Part shown: positions 9,772-18,968 of the stretch, in pieces
Position numbering within the stretch: position 1 is the stretch's first letter
Layout: every line of letters starts with the position of its first letter
Assembly: GCA_946548065.1 (NCBI GenBank)
Contig: CAMNPM010000017.1
Span: 1-49,036 of the forward strand
Direction: 5' to 3'
Source of the DNA: an uncultured Prevotella sp.
GTDB taxonomy: Bacteria > Bacteroidota > Bacteroidia > Bacteroidales > Bacteroidaceae
DNA: 49,036 nucleotides
Notes under the pieces: model-generated
The model's input: the letters and a program-made list of their open reading frames with translations, nothing else
What the model was told of the DNA's origin: nothing
Databases searched by the model: none
Position numbers and translations under genes: made by a program

Positions 9772-10691
9772 TTGATGAAATCTAAGGTTGACTTCGTGAT
9801 TCCTTCAGCATCCATGCCATAGTGGTGGAAGATTTCGGCATTGGTGCCGTGAACGACGTTTTCGTCGGGAATGCCGATGATGCGCACAGGTACGGGATGC
9901 TCGGAGAGTGTCTCGCAGACCATAGCGCCCAGACCGCCAAACTGAGAGTGCTCCTCTACGGTGACGATGCGTCCGGTCTCACGGGCTGCCTTCCTGATGG
10001 CTTCCTCGTCGAAGGGCTTGATCCACGACATATCGAGTACACGGGCCGCGATGCCCTGCTCCTTCAGCTTCAGTCCTGCCTGCCAGGCGTGGTACACCGT
10101 CTCACCGGTGGCCACGATAGTCACATCGGTTCCGTCGAGCACCTGGATGGCCTTGCCTACCTCAAACAGGAAGTCATCGTTCTCATAGACATCAGGCACG
10201 GCAGCACGGCCCACACGGACATAGCAGGGCTTGTCGAAATCGACAAGCAGCTTGACCAGCTTCTTTGTCACGCGCCAGTCGGAGGGCAGACAGACGGTCA
10301 TGCCCGGGAAGGTGCGTAGCACGGCAATGTCATGCAGTGAGTGGTGGGTGGCTCCCAGAGCTCCATAGGCTACACCGCCCGAGACACCCAGAATGGTGAC
10401 AGGATTTTCAGAGTAAGCCAAGTCGACCTTTACCTGCTCCAGTGAGCGTGCCACATAGAAGCAGGCAGGGCCACAGCAGAACACCTTCTTGCCTGAGTGT
10501 GCCAAACCAGCCGAGATGCCCACGGCATCCTGCTCGGCAATGCCACATTCTACAAATTGTTCGGGCAGTGCCGCAGCATAGTCGCCCAAGGTCACCGAAC
10601 CACGGGCATCGGTGGTTACGGCAATGATATCTTTGTCCTCACGCGCCAGTTCCAGCAGCGTGTCGGTAAATTGTTTTCTACATGCAATCAT
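9768..10691 (-). CDS. Transketolase, C-terminal subunit
   Basis: This is the second half of a split transketolase: 307 residues with the pyrimidine-binding domain ('FVECGIAEQDAVGISAGLAHSG', 'HSLHDIAVLRTFPGM') and the C-terminal domain ('IVTVEEHSQFGGLGAMVCETL'). The partner encoded just upstream (10820-11677) carries the diphosphate-binding half. Together they would move a two-carbon unit between sugar phosphates with thiamine diphosphate. In D-apiose breakdown the equivalent pair is AptB/AptA; the general pentose-phosphate role is the alternative. The gene overlaps the kinase start by four bases. 128 bases of mostly tandem repeat separate it from its partner. Confidence 0.85.
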   Translation of the reverse strand: MIACRKQFTDTLLELAREDKDIIAVTTDARGSVTLGDYAAALPEQFVECGIAEQDAVGISAGLAHSGKKVFCCGPACFYVARSLEQVKVDLAYSENPVTILGVSGGVAYGALGATHHSLHDIAVLRTFPGMTVCLPSDWRVTKKLVKLLVDFDKPCYVRVGRAAVPDVYENDDFLFEVGKAIQVLDGTDVTIVATGETVYHAWQAGLKLKEQGIAARVLDMSWIKPFDEEAIRKAARETGRIVTVEEHSQFGGLGAMVCETLSEHPVPVRIIGIPDENVVHGTNAEIFHHYGMDAEGITKSTLDFIK

Positions 10692-10711
10692 ATCTTTTTT
10701 TCTGTTAATTC

Positions 10712-10819
10712 GTTATTTCGATGTTTCGATGCTTCGAAGTTTCGATGTTTCGGGATTCCGATGCTTCGAAGTTTCGATGTTTCGGGGTTCCGATGCTTCG
10801 ATGTTTCGGGGTTCCGATG
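10712..10819. repeat. Tandem repeat array between the two transketolase subunits
   Basis: Units of about 32 bases, built from TTCGATGTTTCGGG, ATTCCGATGC and TTCGAAGT blocks, repeat roughly three times (10741-10772, 10773-10801 and partial copies on both sides). They fill nearly the whole spacer and end at the stop codon of the N-terminal subunit. Copy number is likely to vary between strains. Confidence 0.8.
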
Positions 10820-11677
10820 TCATGCCAGGCGAGCTATGCGCTCGCTGATTTCCTTGACGGCAGCCTTGTACTGCTCCTCGTTCAGCACCCCGTGGTGCCA
10901 CTTGGCGATGCCCTCCATGAACGACACGCCGCGGCCCTTTGTCGTGTTCGACACCAGCAGATGGGGCTTCTGGTTCTCATAGTCAATGCTGTCGAAAGTT
11001 TTTAGAATATCCTCCATCGAGTCGCCGTTCATCTCCTTCACGTCCCAGCCAAAGGCTGTCCAGCGCTCACGGATCGATTCGAGGGGCATCACGTCCTCTG
11101 TGTCGCCCGAGATCTGCAGATGGTTGCGGTCGATGATAGCCACCAGATTGTCGAGCTTATACTTGCCACCGGCCATAGCAGCCTCATAGATAGACCCCTC
11201 GCCCTGCTCGCCGTCGCCCATCATCACATAGGTGCGCCACTGTTTCTTGTCCATCTTGGCGGCAATGGCCATTCCCACACCAATGGGTAGTCCGTGTCCC
11301 AGTGCGCCGCTGTTTACCTCGATGCCCGCCACCTCGATGGTGGGATGGCCGGAGAGTACGGAACCGAACTTGCCCAGTGTGTCGAGCACCTCGGGCTTCA
11401 GGTATCCCTTGGCCTCCAGCGTCACATACAGGGCCTCCACGCAATGTCCCTTAGACAGCACGAAGCGGTCACGCTCCGGATTGCCCATGCCTCGGCCCCC
11501 ATGTTCAGGTATCGGGCTTCCAGGCTCGATGTTCCTCATCACGTTGAAATACAGTGCCGTCATCACGTTCAGGCACGACAGGTCGCCACCGATGTGGCCA
11601 GCCTTGGCGGCATATACCACCTCAACCAACCGTTTGCGGTTCTTCTCCGCCAACAGTTCCAATTCTTTTGCGTTCAT
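10820..11677 (-). CDS. Transketolase, N-terminal subunit
   Basis: A 285-residue thiamine-diphosphate-binding half-transketolase. It shows 'AKAGHIGGDLSCLNVM', 'GRGMGNPERDRFVLSKGH', 'GALGHGLPIGVGMAIAAK' and the cofactor motif 'MGDGEQGEGSIYEAA...DRNHLQ' typical of the family. It is first in the operon N-subunit, C-subunit, FGGY kinase, isomerase. The start ATG at 11677 lies in an inverted repeat (11671-11679 with 11714-11722) that could mask it in the mRNA. The upstream region is shared with the divergent gpmI promoter. Its role in a specific sugar pathway is inferred from the neighbours. Confidence 0.87.
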   Translation of the reverse strand: MNAKELELLAEKNRKRLVEVVYAAKAGHIGGDLSCLNVMTALYFNVMRNIEPGSPIPEHGGRGMGNPERDRFVLSKGHCVEALYVTLEAKGYLKPEVLDTLGKFGSVLSGHPTIEVAGIEVNSGALGHGLPIGVGMAIAAKMDKKQWRTYVMMGDGEQGEGSIYEAAMAGGKYKLDNLVAIIDRNHLQISGDTEDVMPLESIRERWTAFGWDVKEMNGDSMEDILKTFDSIDYENQKPHLLVSNTTKGRGVSFMEGIAKWHHGVLNEEQYKAAVKEISERIARLA

Positions 11678-11722
11678 ATTCGTTTTAGTATATATACTTT
11701 TCTATAAAGATGTATGAACGCA
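11671..11722 (-). promoter_or_regulatory. Inverted repeat masking the start codon of the sugar operon
   Basis: On the minus strand GCGTTCATA (11722-11714) can pair with TATGAACGC (11679-11671), which contains the ATG of the N-terminal transketolase subunit (11677-11675). The loop is 34 bases and includes TATATATA. A nine-base-pair stem over the start codon suggests control of translation, but no regulator is evident. Confidence 0.4.
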
Positions 11723-11800
11723 AGAAATGTCATCAGTGCTTTACGTATTTTTTTATTCTTTTTTAAGATGCGAAAATAGTGATAATTGGAAAACTTTATA

Positions 11801-11808
11801 TAATTTTG
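11801..11808 (+). promoter_or_regulatory. -7 element of the gpmI operon
   Basis: TAATTTTG matches the Bacteroidetes -7 consensus TAnnTTTG, 38 bases before the gpmI ATG. No clear -33 box is found at the usual distance. Confidence 0.55.
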
Positions 11809-11846
11809 CAGCCTAAATTTAAAGTACTTTAAACAAATATAAAATT

Positions 11847-13367
11847 ATGGCAAAGAAAGCATTATTGATGATTCTCGACGGATGGGGAATCGGAAAACAT
11901 GGAAAAGGAGACGTTATCTACAACACACCGACACCGTATCTGGACTATCTGACCGCAGTCTCGGCTCACTCGCAGCTGCAGGCCTCGGGCGAGGATGTGG
12001 GTCTGCCCGACGGACAGATGGGTAACTCTGAGGTGGGCCACCTGAACATCGGTGCCGGGCGCATTGTCTATCAGGATCTGGTGAAGATCAACCGTGCCTG
12101 CAAGGACGGCTCCATCATGGAGAATCCTCAGGTGAAGGCTGCCTACAGCTATGCCAAGGAGAACGGCAAGAAGCTGCACCTGATGGGTCTCTGCTCTGAC
12201 GGTGGTGTTCATTCCAGCCTCGACCACCTGTTTAAGCTCATCGAGATTGGCAAGGCCTACGGGCTGAAGAACCAGACGTTTGTGCATTGCTATATGGACG
12301 GTCGTGACACCGACCCGCACTCTGGCAAGGGCTTCATTGAGCAGGTGAGCAAGGTCTGTCAGGAGAACGATGCCGCTATTGCCTCTATCGTGGGCCGTTT
12401 CTATGCGATGGACCGCGACAAGCGCTGGGAGCGCGTGAAGGAGGGCTACGACCTCATCGTCGAGGGCAAGGGTAAGCAGGCCACCGATATGGTGCAGGCT
12501 ATGCAGGAAAGCTACGACGAGGGTGTCACCGACGAGTTCATCAAGCCTATCCACAATGCCAGCGTCAATGGCTGCATCGAGGAGGGCGATGTCGTGATCT
12601 TCATCAACTTCCGCAACGACCGTGCCAAGGAGATGACGATTGCTCTCACGCAGGAGGATATGCCAGAGCAGGGCATGCACACCATTCCTAATCTGCAGTA
12701 TTATTGCATGACACCATACGACGCTAAGTTCACGGGCGTACATATCCTCTTCCCGAAGGAGAACGTGGAGGACACGCTGGGTGAATACCTCTCTAAGAAA
12801 GGTCTGAAGCAGCTCCACACCGCAGAGACCGAGAAATACGCTCACGTCACCTTCTTCTTCAATGGTGGCCGCGAGGCTCCTTACGAGGGTGAGGACCGTA
12901 TCCTCGTCGCTTCTCCGAAGGTGGCTACCTACGACCTGAAGCCCGAGATGAGTGCCTACGAGGTGAAGGATAAGCTCGTCGGTGCCATCAACACCCAGGA
13001 GTACGACTTCATCGTGGTGAACTTCGCCAACGGCGACATGGTGGGTCACACGGGTGTCTACAACGCTATCGCCAAGGCTGTATGGGCTGTCGATAACTGC
13101 GTACGTGAGGTCATCGAGGCTGCCAAGGCCAACGACTACGAGGCTATCATCATTGCCGACCACGGTAATGCCGACAATGCCATCAACCCCGACGGCACGC
13201 CCAACACGGCTCACTCGCTGAACCCCGTGCCCTTCATCTACGTTACCAACAACAATTCGGCCACGGTGAAGGACGGCCGTCTGGCCGACGTGGCTCCCAG
13301 CATCCTGCACATCATGGGACTGGAGCAGCCTGCCGACATGACGGGTGAGTGCCTGATCACAGACTAA
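11847..13367 (+). CDS. gpmI: 2,3-bisphosphoglycerate-independent phosphoglycerate mutase
   Basis: This enzyme interconverts 3- and 2-phosphoglycerate in glycolysis with two metal ions. The 506 residues match the family length. Visible motifs are '[13 protein letters not shown]' (metal-binding Asp), '[17 protein letters not shown]' (the catalytic Ser that is phosphorylated), '[12 protein letters not shown]', 'YMDGRDTDP', '[11 protein letters not shown]' and '[14 protein letters not shown]' (metal ligands). It is the first gene of a rightward group followed by a TlpA-like lipoprotein and a HAD hydrolase. Confidence 0.97.
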   Translation: MAKKALLMILDGWGIGKHGKGDVIYNTPTPYLDYLTAVSAHSQLQASGEDVGLPDGQMGNSEVGHLNIGAGRIVYQDLVKINRACKDGSIMENPQVKAAYSYAKENGKKLHLMGLCSDGGVHSSLDHLFKLIEIGKAYGLKNQTFVHCYMDGRDTDPHSGKGFIEQVSKVCQENDAAIASIVGRFYAMDRDKRWERVKEGYDLIVEGKGKQATDMVQAMQESYDEGVTDEFIKPIHNASVNGCIEEGDVVIFINFRNDRAKEMTIALTQEDMPEQGMHTIPNLQYYCMTPYDAKFTGVHILFPKENVEDTLGEYLSKKGLKQLHTAETEKYAHVTFFFNGGREAPYEGEDRILVASPKVATYDLKPEMSAYEVKDKLVGAINTQEYDFIVVNFANGDMVGHTGVYNAIAKAVWAVDNCVREVIEAAKANDYEAIIIADHGNADNAINPDGTPNTAHSLNPVPFIYVTNNNSATVKDGRLADVAPSILHIMGLEQPADMTGECLITD

Positions 13368-13387
13368 CGATGTTTGACGTAGACAAT

Positions 13388-13894
13388 ATGAAGAAAACTA
13401 TATTTTTCTTAATGCTTGCAGCTTGTACTATAGGTTGCAAGGCTGGTCATGAGCAGACAACGGCCGTGGCCTCTCAGCAGGACGATGTACAGGTGGAAGC
13501 TCCCAACTTCACGCTTGAGGATTTGGACGGCAATCGCCTGTCGCTCACGTCGCTGCGTGGCAAGTATGTCGTGGTAGACTTCTGGGGTTCGTGGTGTCCT
13601 TGGTGCATCAAGGGATTCCCCAAGATGAAGGAGTACTACCAGAAGTACAAGGACAAGCTGGAGATTGTAGGTGTAGACTGTGGCGATACGAAAGCCAAGT
13701 GGAAGGCTGCCGTAGCAGAGTATGAGCTGCCCTGGAAGCATGTCTATTGTCCCAAGAACTCTAAGGTGATTGAGGACTATGGTGTCCAGGGTTTCCCCTC
13801 AAAGGTCATTATTGATCCCAAAGGCAATATCGTTGAGGGTATCGAGGGCGAGGATCCCCGATTCTATACCCTGCTTGACCAGCTGCTCAAGTAG
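13388..13894 (+). CDS. TlpA/ResA-like thiol-disulfide oxidoreductase lipoprotein
   Basis: A 168-residue exported thioredoxin-fold protein. The start at 13388 (MKKTIFF) is preferred because it opens a lipoprotein signal. Candidate lipobox cysteines are C13 in 'LAAC' and C17 in 'TIGC'. The redox motif is 'WGSWCPWC' (C70, C73), and 'GFPSKVIIDPKGNIV' carries the cis-proline region of the fold, here as 'FPS'. The family reduces disulfides or helps cytochrome c or envelope protein folding; the partner here is unknown. It lies 20 bases after gpmI and 23 bases before the HAD gene, so the three are probably cotranscribed. Confidence 0.88.
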   Translation: MKKTIFFLMLAACTIGCKAGHEQTTAVASQQDDVQVEAPNFTLEDLDGNRLSLTSLRGKYVVVDFWGSWCPWCIKGFPKMKEYYQKYKDKLEIVGVDCGDTKAKWKAAVAEYELPWKHVYCPKNSKVIEDYGVQGFPSKVIIDPKGNIVEGIEGEDPRFYTLLDQLLK

Positions 13895-13917
13895 CAATCG
13901 CCTGTCATTTGTCAACT

Positions 13918-14553
13918 ATGTCAAAGATTAGGAATATCGCATTCGACTTGGGCGGCGTAGTGCTGGCGCTGAGTTACGAAGGTGCCGTGAGGTCGTTCCA
14001 ATCGATAGGTCTGAAAGATGCCCGCAGCGAGCTGGATGCATTCCAGCAGCGCGGCATCTTTGGACAGTTGGAAGAGGGAAGCATCGACGCAGAGCAATTC
14101 CGCGAGGCACTCAGCCGTATGGTAGGACGTACGCTTACCAGCCGGGAGTGCTTCAATGCTTGGCATGGCTATGTGGAGAGCGTCCCCAAGCGCAATCTGC
14201 AGGCACTGCGTCTCTTGCGCAGTGAAGGCTATCAACTCTGCCTGCTGTCGAATACTAATCCGTATATGATGCAGTGGGCCCGCAGTGACAAGTTCGACGG
14301 TGAGGGCCATCCCGTCGACTACTATTTCGACCGGCTCTACCTGAGCTACGAATGCAAGGCGATGAAACCTTCTGAGCGCATCTTCCGCATGATGCTCGAA
14401 GGGCAGCAGGCACTGCCTGAAGAGACTCTCTTCATTGACGACGGAGCCCGCAACGTAGAGGTTGCCTCCCAAATGGGGATGCTCACCCTCTGCCCCCAGA
14501 ACAACGAGGACTGGACCGAGCCTCTGCTGACACTACTTAGGCAAGATGCTTAA
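13918..14553 (+). CDS. HAD-superfamily (IA, YihX-like) hydrolase
   Basis: A 211-residue phosphatase-type protein. The nucleophile motif is 'IAFDLGGVVLAL' (FDLGxV form as in YihX-like sugar phosphatases). Motif II is 'LCLLSNTNPYMM', the lysine region is 'SYECKAMKPSERIF', and motif IV is 'TLFIDDGARNVEVA'. The ATG at 13918 is chosen over an in-frame TTG at 13909. A substrate cannot be named; sugar phosphates are usual for the group. Its 3' end overlaps by about 20 bases a metallopeptidase fragment on the other strand. Confidence 0.87.
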   Translation: MSKIRNIAFDLGGVVLALSYEGAVRSFQSIGLKDARSELDAFQQRGIFGQLEEGSIDAEQFREALSRMVGRTLTSRECFNAWHGYVESVPKRNLQALRLLRSEGYQLCLLSNTNPYMMQWARSDKFDGEGHPVDYYFDRLYLSYECKAMKPSERIFRMMLEGQQALPEETLFIDDGARNVEVASQMGMLTLCPQNNEDWTEPLLTLLRQDA

Positions 14554-14700
14554 ACGCGCTTCCCGCCACCGTGGATAGTACTTGTCCATCAGTGCATGGA
14601 AACGGGCATTATGGTAAGGCTCTAACAAGTGGCAGAGTTCATGAACCACCACATGCTCCACACACCAGTCTGGCAATCCTTCGCGATGCGCATCGTCCGA
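14533..14700 (-). pseudogene. 3' fragment of a YgjP-like (DUF45) metallopeptidase gene
   Basis: On the minus strand a frame running from about 14700 to a TAG at 14533 reads 'GLPDWCVEHVVVHELCHL', then 'PYHNARFHALMDKYYPRWRE'. This is the zinc-binding HExxH segment (HELCH) and downstream helix of the YgjP-like metallopeptidase family. Only about 55 residues remain. Two in-frame stop codons (TAG) lie immediately upstream, and no N-terminal half with the usual 'RWGSC' block is present. It appears to be the broken tail of a gene cut by a deletion next to sbcC. It converges with the HAD gene. Confidence 0.65.
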
Positions 14701-14774
14701 CTAAAACTACAAACCTCCAGAATCACTCTTGCGTAAAAACAGAAACAGCGAATCGTATATTTCCTGCTGTCGCG

Positions 14775-17654
14775 TCACGGCACGATTATCACCCTGCTGC
14801 TCGAATGATTGTTATCCTGCAGCACTTGAATCTGCACGGGGATGCGGTCTTGCAACTCCTCCACATGGCTGATGATACCTACATGGCGACCGGACTTCGA
14901 GTGCAGGGATCGCAGCGTGTTCACGGCATTTTCCAAGGGTTCGCCGCTCAGTGTGCCAAAGCCCTCGTCGATAAACAGCGTATCGACGGCCAACTGCTGT
15001 CCGATGTCGCTAAGTGCCAGTGCCAGGGATAGCGACACGAGGAAACTCTCACCGCCGGAAATGGTACTGGCGGCACGGCAGACATACCCCTGATAGGCAT
15101 CCTCCAGCAAGATGATGAAGGTGCCAGGAGCAACCTTTAGCGTATAGCGATCGGTCAGCGTCCTCATATAGCCATTGGCAGAATGTATCAAACTTGTCAG
15201 CACGTAACTCTGGGCAATCTTACGGAACTTGCTGCCTGAGGCATCGCCTATCAAGGCGTTCATGCGACTCCATTTCTGATAGTCAGTCTTCTTGCTGTCT
15301 GCATCCGTCCTCATCGCACCAAGACGCAGCTTGTTCTCCTGATCGGTCTTCAGTTCTTGGCAGAGTGCACCCTTCCTGACATTGGTCTCCGTCATTTGCC
15401 GGTCGCTCTCCATAACTCGTAATTCCAATACTTCAGCAGTTTCTCCTTCAGCAAATTCGGGCCTGTTCTGTTGATGTTCCTCCTGCTGTTTCACGGCGGC
15501 CTGCAACAGTGCTTTTTGTGTCAGCACATTTCTCCTTGCCGCGTCCAAGGCATTGTCTTTGCGGCTGATGTCCTGAGCCGTATAGGCGTTGAGAACGGTT
15601 ATCGTCGCCTCGGTGACGCCAACATGCTCAGCATAGAAAGCATCTAACCGTTGCTGGTACTCCTGAGCAGAGGCCGTCAGTTGCAGCACGTCCTTTTGTT
15701 TGGCACCTGCCAGTTCCTTGGCAACCGTCATTCTGTGTTTGCTGGTTTCTATGGCCTCTCTGCATTTGTCTGCAATACCGCGCTTGGTGTCCCAGTCACT
15801 CCTGAGTGCATCCAACTTTTTTCTCAGTTCCCTGGCTTCTTTTTCCTTTTGCTCGCCGTCCTTGATAGCCCCTTCCAGTTTGCTGAGCACCGACTCTGTC
15901 TTGCTCTTCAGACTTTTCAGCACAAAGTGGATATGGTCATCGGTAGATTCAATATCGCAAGCCCTACAGGCCGCCATCAGTTTTTGCTCCGCCATCTGAA
16001 CAGACTGGTCCTTGTCGAGACGGTCTTTATCCCGAAGGTAGGCACTGACAGCCGCCTTCACTTCCGCATCCGACTTGTTCTTCTCTGCAACAATAGCGTT
16101 ATAGTCTTTTTCTGCCTCCTTGTATGAGATTTGCAGTCCGTTTACAAGCGCTGCCAGTTCCTCTTCATGAGGTAGTTCTGCAACAATCTTCTGTCCACAA
16201 ACAGGGCATGTGTCACCAGTATGCAGTTTCTGGCGCATGGTCTTGGCAAACTTGTCGATAGTATCTTTCTGCTTGTCCAGCAACTCCTTACAGAGGTTCA
16301 TCCTGACCTCTGCATCATGTATCTTAGCTGGGTACTGCGCCAACTTCTTCTGGCTTTCCTCAATGCTCTTCTGTGTGCTGACAAGGGCCTGGCGGGCATT
16401 CTCCACTTTCTCTTTCGCCTCAGCGACGGACGTTGTTAGTTCGCTGGCCGTCTTGATGTTTTGAAGCAGGTCTTTCGCCTCTTCCCGCTGTTTCCGCAAT
16501 CCGGCGAGATTGAGCACCGTCAAATGGGCCTCCTGGGACTGCAGTGCCACTTGCTGCTTTTCATACAGTACTTTGGCTGTCTCTACCTCTCTGCCGGCTT
16601 TCTGGAATGCCGGAGTCAGCACTTCTGCCAGTTTCTTGTTCTCAGCATCGACCGCCTCTCGTTGCTTCGTGATAGCCTCCTGTCCTTCTTCTATATCATG
16701 ACGGGCTTTGTTTCTGGCAGTCAACCAGTTCCGGGCCTCAATGGTAGCCTGCCAGAGGCTGACCAGCGTTTCTTCCCGCTTGAAGTCTTCGCTTTGGGTG
16801 ATGGCAGTGGCCTTCTCGCTATCTTCAGTGGCCCTTTTCACCTTTTCGGTCCACTCTGCATCCGTCTTCAGCCAGTCACATTTTTTCTTGTCCGCGTCAT
16901 ACTGCTTCTTGACTTCCTGATGTTTCACTTCCAAGGCAGCCATTTCCTCTTTCTTCTGCGCGATGGCCTCTTCCGGTAGTGTCTGGATGTTCTTCACCAG
17001 TTGCTCAGCATCTTCCCAAAGTCGTTTTTTCCGGTTGGTTATCTCATAGACCTTGGCACCGATTTCCCTATAGATGCTCACACCGGTTATCTTTTCCAGA
17101 ATCTCCGCCTTCTCGTCATCCTTGCTGTTCAGAAAGCGCGTAAACTCGCCCTGTGCCAACAGCGTGGTACGGCAGAACTGCTTGAAGTCAAGTCCGATGG
17201 CAGCATAGATTTCTTCACGAATCTCCCTTTCACGGGTCAGACAGTAGTCGGTGTCAAGATTGCGCAGTTGCCACTCCTTAGTTTTCAGATTGCCCGTAGC
17301 CTTGTTCCTGACCCTTGCTACCGACCAGGTGGCTTCATAACTGACGCCGTTGCTCCCGATGAAGGTCAGCGTGACAAAGGCCTCGCCCGTGTTTCTGCGC
17401 ATCAGTTGTCGGGGGTCGTCAATCTTCACCGCCTTTTTACCGTCTTGTGTGTCACCCTGCATCTTGGTGCCGTCCAGACGCGGGGTGTCAGCATACAGGG
17501 CCAGGCAGATGGCATCGAGTATCGTTGACTTGCCGGCACCAGTCTTTCCCGTTATCAAGAACACTTCACTGTCTGCCAGCGGTTGTGCCTCGAAGTCAAT
17601 CGTGGCATCCTTGATGGATGCGATGTTATGAATGGTCAGTTTCTGCAGTTTCAT
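14775..17654 (-). CDS. sbcC: SbcC-like nuclease subunit, AAA/SMC-type ATPase
   Basis: SbcC is the ATPase arm of the SbcCD (Mre11-Rad50-like) nuclease that cuts hairpins and protein-blocked DNA ends. The 959 residues begin with 'MKLQKLTIHNIASIKDATIDF' and Walker A 'GKTGAGKSTILDAICLALY'. Long coiled coils flank a zinc hook 'TCPVCG' near residue 485. The C terminus has the ABC signature 'ISGGESFLVSLSLALAL' and Walker B 'DTLFIDEGFGTL'. The start ATG overlaps the sbcD stop by four bases, as usual for the pair. The fragment of a metallopeptidase lies just downstream. Confidence 0.95.
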   Translation of the reverse strand: MKLQKLTIHNIASIKDATIDFEAQPLADSEVFLITGKTGAGKSTILDAICLALYADTPRLDGTKMQGDTQDGKKAVKIDDPRQLMRRNTGEAFVTLTFIGSNGVSYEATWSVARVRNKATGNLKTKEWQLRNLDTDYCLTREREIREEIYAAIGLDFKQFCRTTLLAQGEFTRFLNSKDDEKAEILEKITGVSIYREIGAKVYEITNRKKRLWEDAEQLVKNIQTLPEEAIAQKKEEMAALEVKHQEVKKQYDADKKKCDWLKTDAEWTEKVKRATEDSEKATAITQSEDFKREETLVSLWQATIEARNWLTARNKARHDIEEGQEAITKQREAVDAENKKLAEVLTPAFQKAGREVETAKVLYEKQQVALQSQEAHLTVLNLAGLRKQREEAKDLLQNIKTASELTTSVAEAKEKVENARQALVSTQKSIEESQKKLAQYPAKIHDAEVRMNLCKELLDKQKDTIDKFAKTMRQKLHTGDTCPVCGQKIVAELPHEEELAALVNGLQISYKEAEKDYNAIVAEKNKSDAEVKAAVSAYLRDKDRLDKDQSVQMAEQKLMAACRACDIESTDDHIHFVLKSLKSKTESVLSKLEGAIKDGEQKEKEARELRKKLDALRSDWDTKRGIADKCREAIETSKHRMTVAKELAGAKQKDVLQLTASAQEYQQRLDAFYAEHVGVTEATITVLNAYTAQDISRKDNALDAARRNVLTQKALLQAAVKQQEEHQQNRPEFAEGETAEVLELRVMESDRQMTETNVRKGALCQELKTDQENKLRLGAMRTDADSKKTDYQKWSRMNALIGDASGSKFRKIAQSYVLTSLIHSANGYMRTLTDRYTLKVAPGTFIILLEDAYQGYVCRAASTISGGESFLVSLSLALALSDIGQQLAVDTLFIDEGFGTLSGEPLENAVNTLRSLHSKSGRHVGIISHVEELQDRIPVQIQVLQDNNHSSSRVIIVP

Positions 17655-18811
17655 AGTTCCTCGCTTTTCAGTCGTTCCAGTGTCTCTTTGAACATTTCCT
17701 GCATCTCGTCATCAAAATCGATGCCCATATCCTCAGCGTATCTCCTTGCAATGTTGATAGGCTCTTCCGCCTGAAATTCCTGTACGCTGAGAGTTTTTGC
17801 CTCTGCCCGTCGGGATGTCTTGCGCTTAGCGTTGATGCAGCAGAAACGGCATTGTTTGTCCTCCGCCAACAGCGATGCCTCTGCCTGTGCCTCTAACGGC
17901 AGGAAGTCGTCCACCTCTACGTTCAGACGAATGTAGGCAGGTAGGTCGTCGGGAAACCGCGCCAATAGTTCTTTGGCCTCTTCCCAAGTGGCAAAGCCGT
18001 CAGTAGGCAGCGTCACCAGCGGACGAGGGTTTCCTATCTCGATCTCCGTGACCGTTGGCTTTTCACCGTGACGCTCAATCTCTACCATGCTTACTGAATG
18101 TGTGTAAGTCTCGTCGAAACTGACCGGCAACGGTGTTCCGCAATATCTTACATTGTGCTTGCCGCTATGCACAAACTGCGCATGGTGGATATGTCCCAGT
18201 GCCAGATAGTCGTAACCGTCGCCCATCGACGCCAGGTCCATTGCGCTGATACCTCCCACGATGGAGTCGGTAGCATGGTCGTGACCGGTGAAGTCGCAGC
18301 CTCTCACTGTCGTGTGGGCGGTCATCACCACTGGCCGTCCGTCGGTATTCCTCTCGTTGACGCGGTCTGTCAGTTGCTGAAAAAAGCCCTCGGGCATGTT
18401 CCGTTCCGTACAATAGGGTACAGCAATCACATAGCCTTTGTGGGGCACCTCAATGATATGTCCGTCCGGATTCTCCCGCTCCACCTGTCCGATGGCATAC
18501 ACATTCAGTTCTTTCCAGGGCGACTGGAATATTTCGTGCCTGACGCCGCTGTCGTGGTTGCCAGCCGTCATCACAATCACCATCTCTGGGCGGGCCTTGT
18601 GGATTTCCAGCAGAGCATTCGTCAGCATGGTCTGAACGGCTGATGACGGCTGTGGCGTGTGGTACACATCGCCGCACAGCAGGAATACGTCCGGCTTCTG
18701 TTCCTTGACAATCTGAACCATCTGGAGCAGCATCACCATCTGTTCCTCCGTCCTGTCATAGTTGTATAGTGTGTGACCCAAATGCCAGTCACTTGTATGT
18801 AGTATCTTCAC
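17651..18811 (-). CDS. sbcD: SbcD-like nuclease subunit (Mre11-type phosphoesterase)
   Basis: SbcD is the metal-dependent nuclease subunit of SbcCD. The 386 residues carry all phosphoesterase motifs: 'HTSDWHLGH', 'LLCGDVYHTP', 'TAGNHDS', 'VMTAHTTV' and 'LALGHIHHAQ'. The C-terminal part contains the capping region and a helix that would bind SbcC. The start at 18811 lies 21 bases after a short frame in the leader. A promoter is seen at 18969-18976. Confidence 0.95.
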   Translation of the reverse strand: MKILHTSDWHLGHTLYNYDRTEEQMVMLLQMVQIVKEQKPDVFLLCGDVYHTPQPSSAVQTMLTNALLEIHKARPEMVIVMTAGNHDSGVRHEIFQSPWKELNVYAIGQVERENPDGHIIEVPHKGYVIAVPYCTERNMPEGFFQQLTDRVNERNTDGRPVVMTAHTTVRGCDFTGHDHATDSIVGGISAMDLASMGDGYDYLALGHIHHAQFVHSGKHNVRYCGTPLPVSFDETYTHSVSMVEIERHGEKPTVTEIEIGNPRPLVTLPTDGFATWEEAKELLARFPDDLPAYIRLNVEVDDFLPLEAQAEASLLAEDKQCRFCCINAKRKTSRRAEAKTLSVQEFQAEEPINIARRYAEDMGIDFDDEMQEMFKETLERLKSEEL

Positions 18812-18832
18812 GTCTTATTCTTTTAATTTCTC

Positions 18833-18910
18833 TTATTCCTCCTGTTCATAGTAATAGGAGTAGTCGATACCTTTCATGAATGTCTCGCGGTCGTCAATCT
18901 TGTCGGTCAT
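18833..18910 (-). CDS. Possible 25-residue peptide in the sbcD leader
   Basis: MTDKIDDRETFMKGIDYSYY-YEQEE can be read from ATG at 18910 to a TAA at 18833, 21 bases before sbcD. The same frame is open upstream to 19021, but the predicted transcription start (near 18963) lies inside it, so a longer product needs a non-ATG start. An upstream ATG in another frame gives MSCWKAR with its stop overlapping this ATG (ATGA). The acidic C terminus looks protein-like. I do not recognise a family. Confidence 0.35.
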   Translation of the reverse strand: MTDKIDDRETFMKGIDYSYYYEQEE

Positions 18911-18968
18911 CGCGCCTTCCAACAACTCATGGATACGACTGCTATCCGTATGGCCAATTTTCTGACCA

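Noticed and set aside
10712..10819. Possible CRISPR array
   Set aside because: Units are contiguous and degenerate with no unique spacers, and no cas genes are near.
11862..13310. 482-codon open frame on the minus strand
   Set aside because: It is antisense to gpmI, which has all catalytic motifs; no recognisable protein in the antisense frame.
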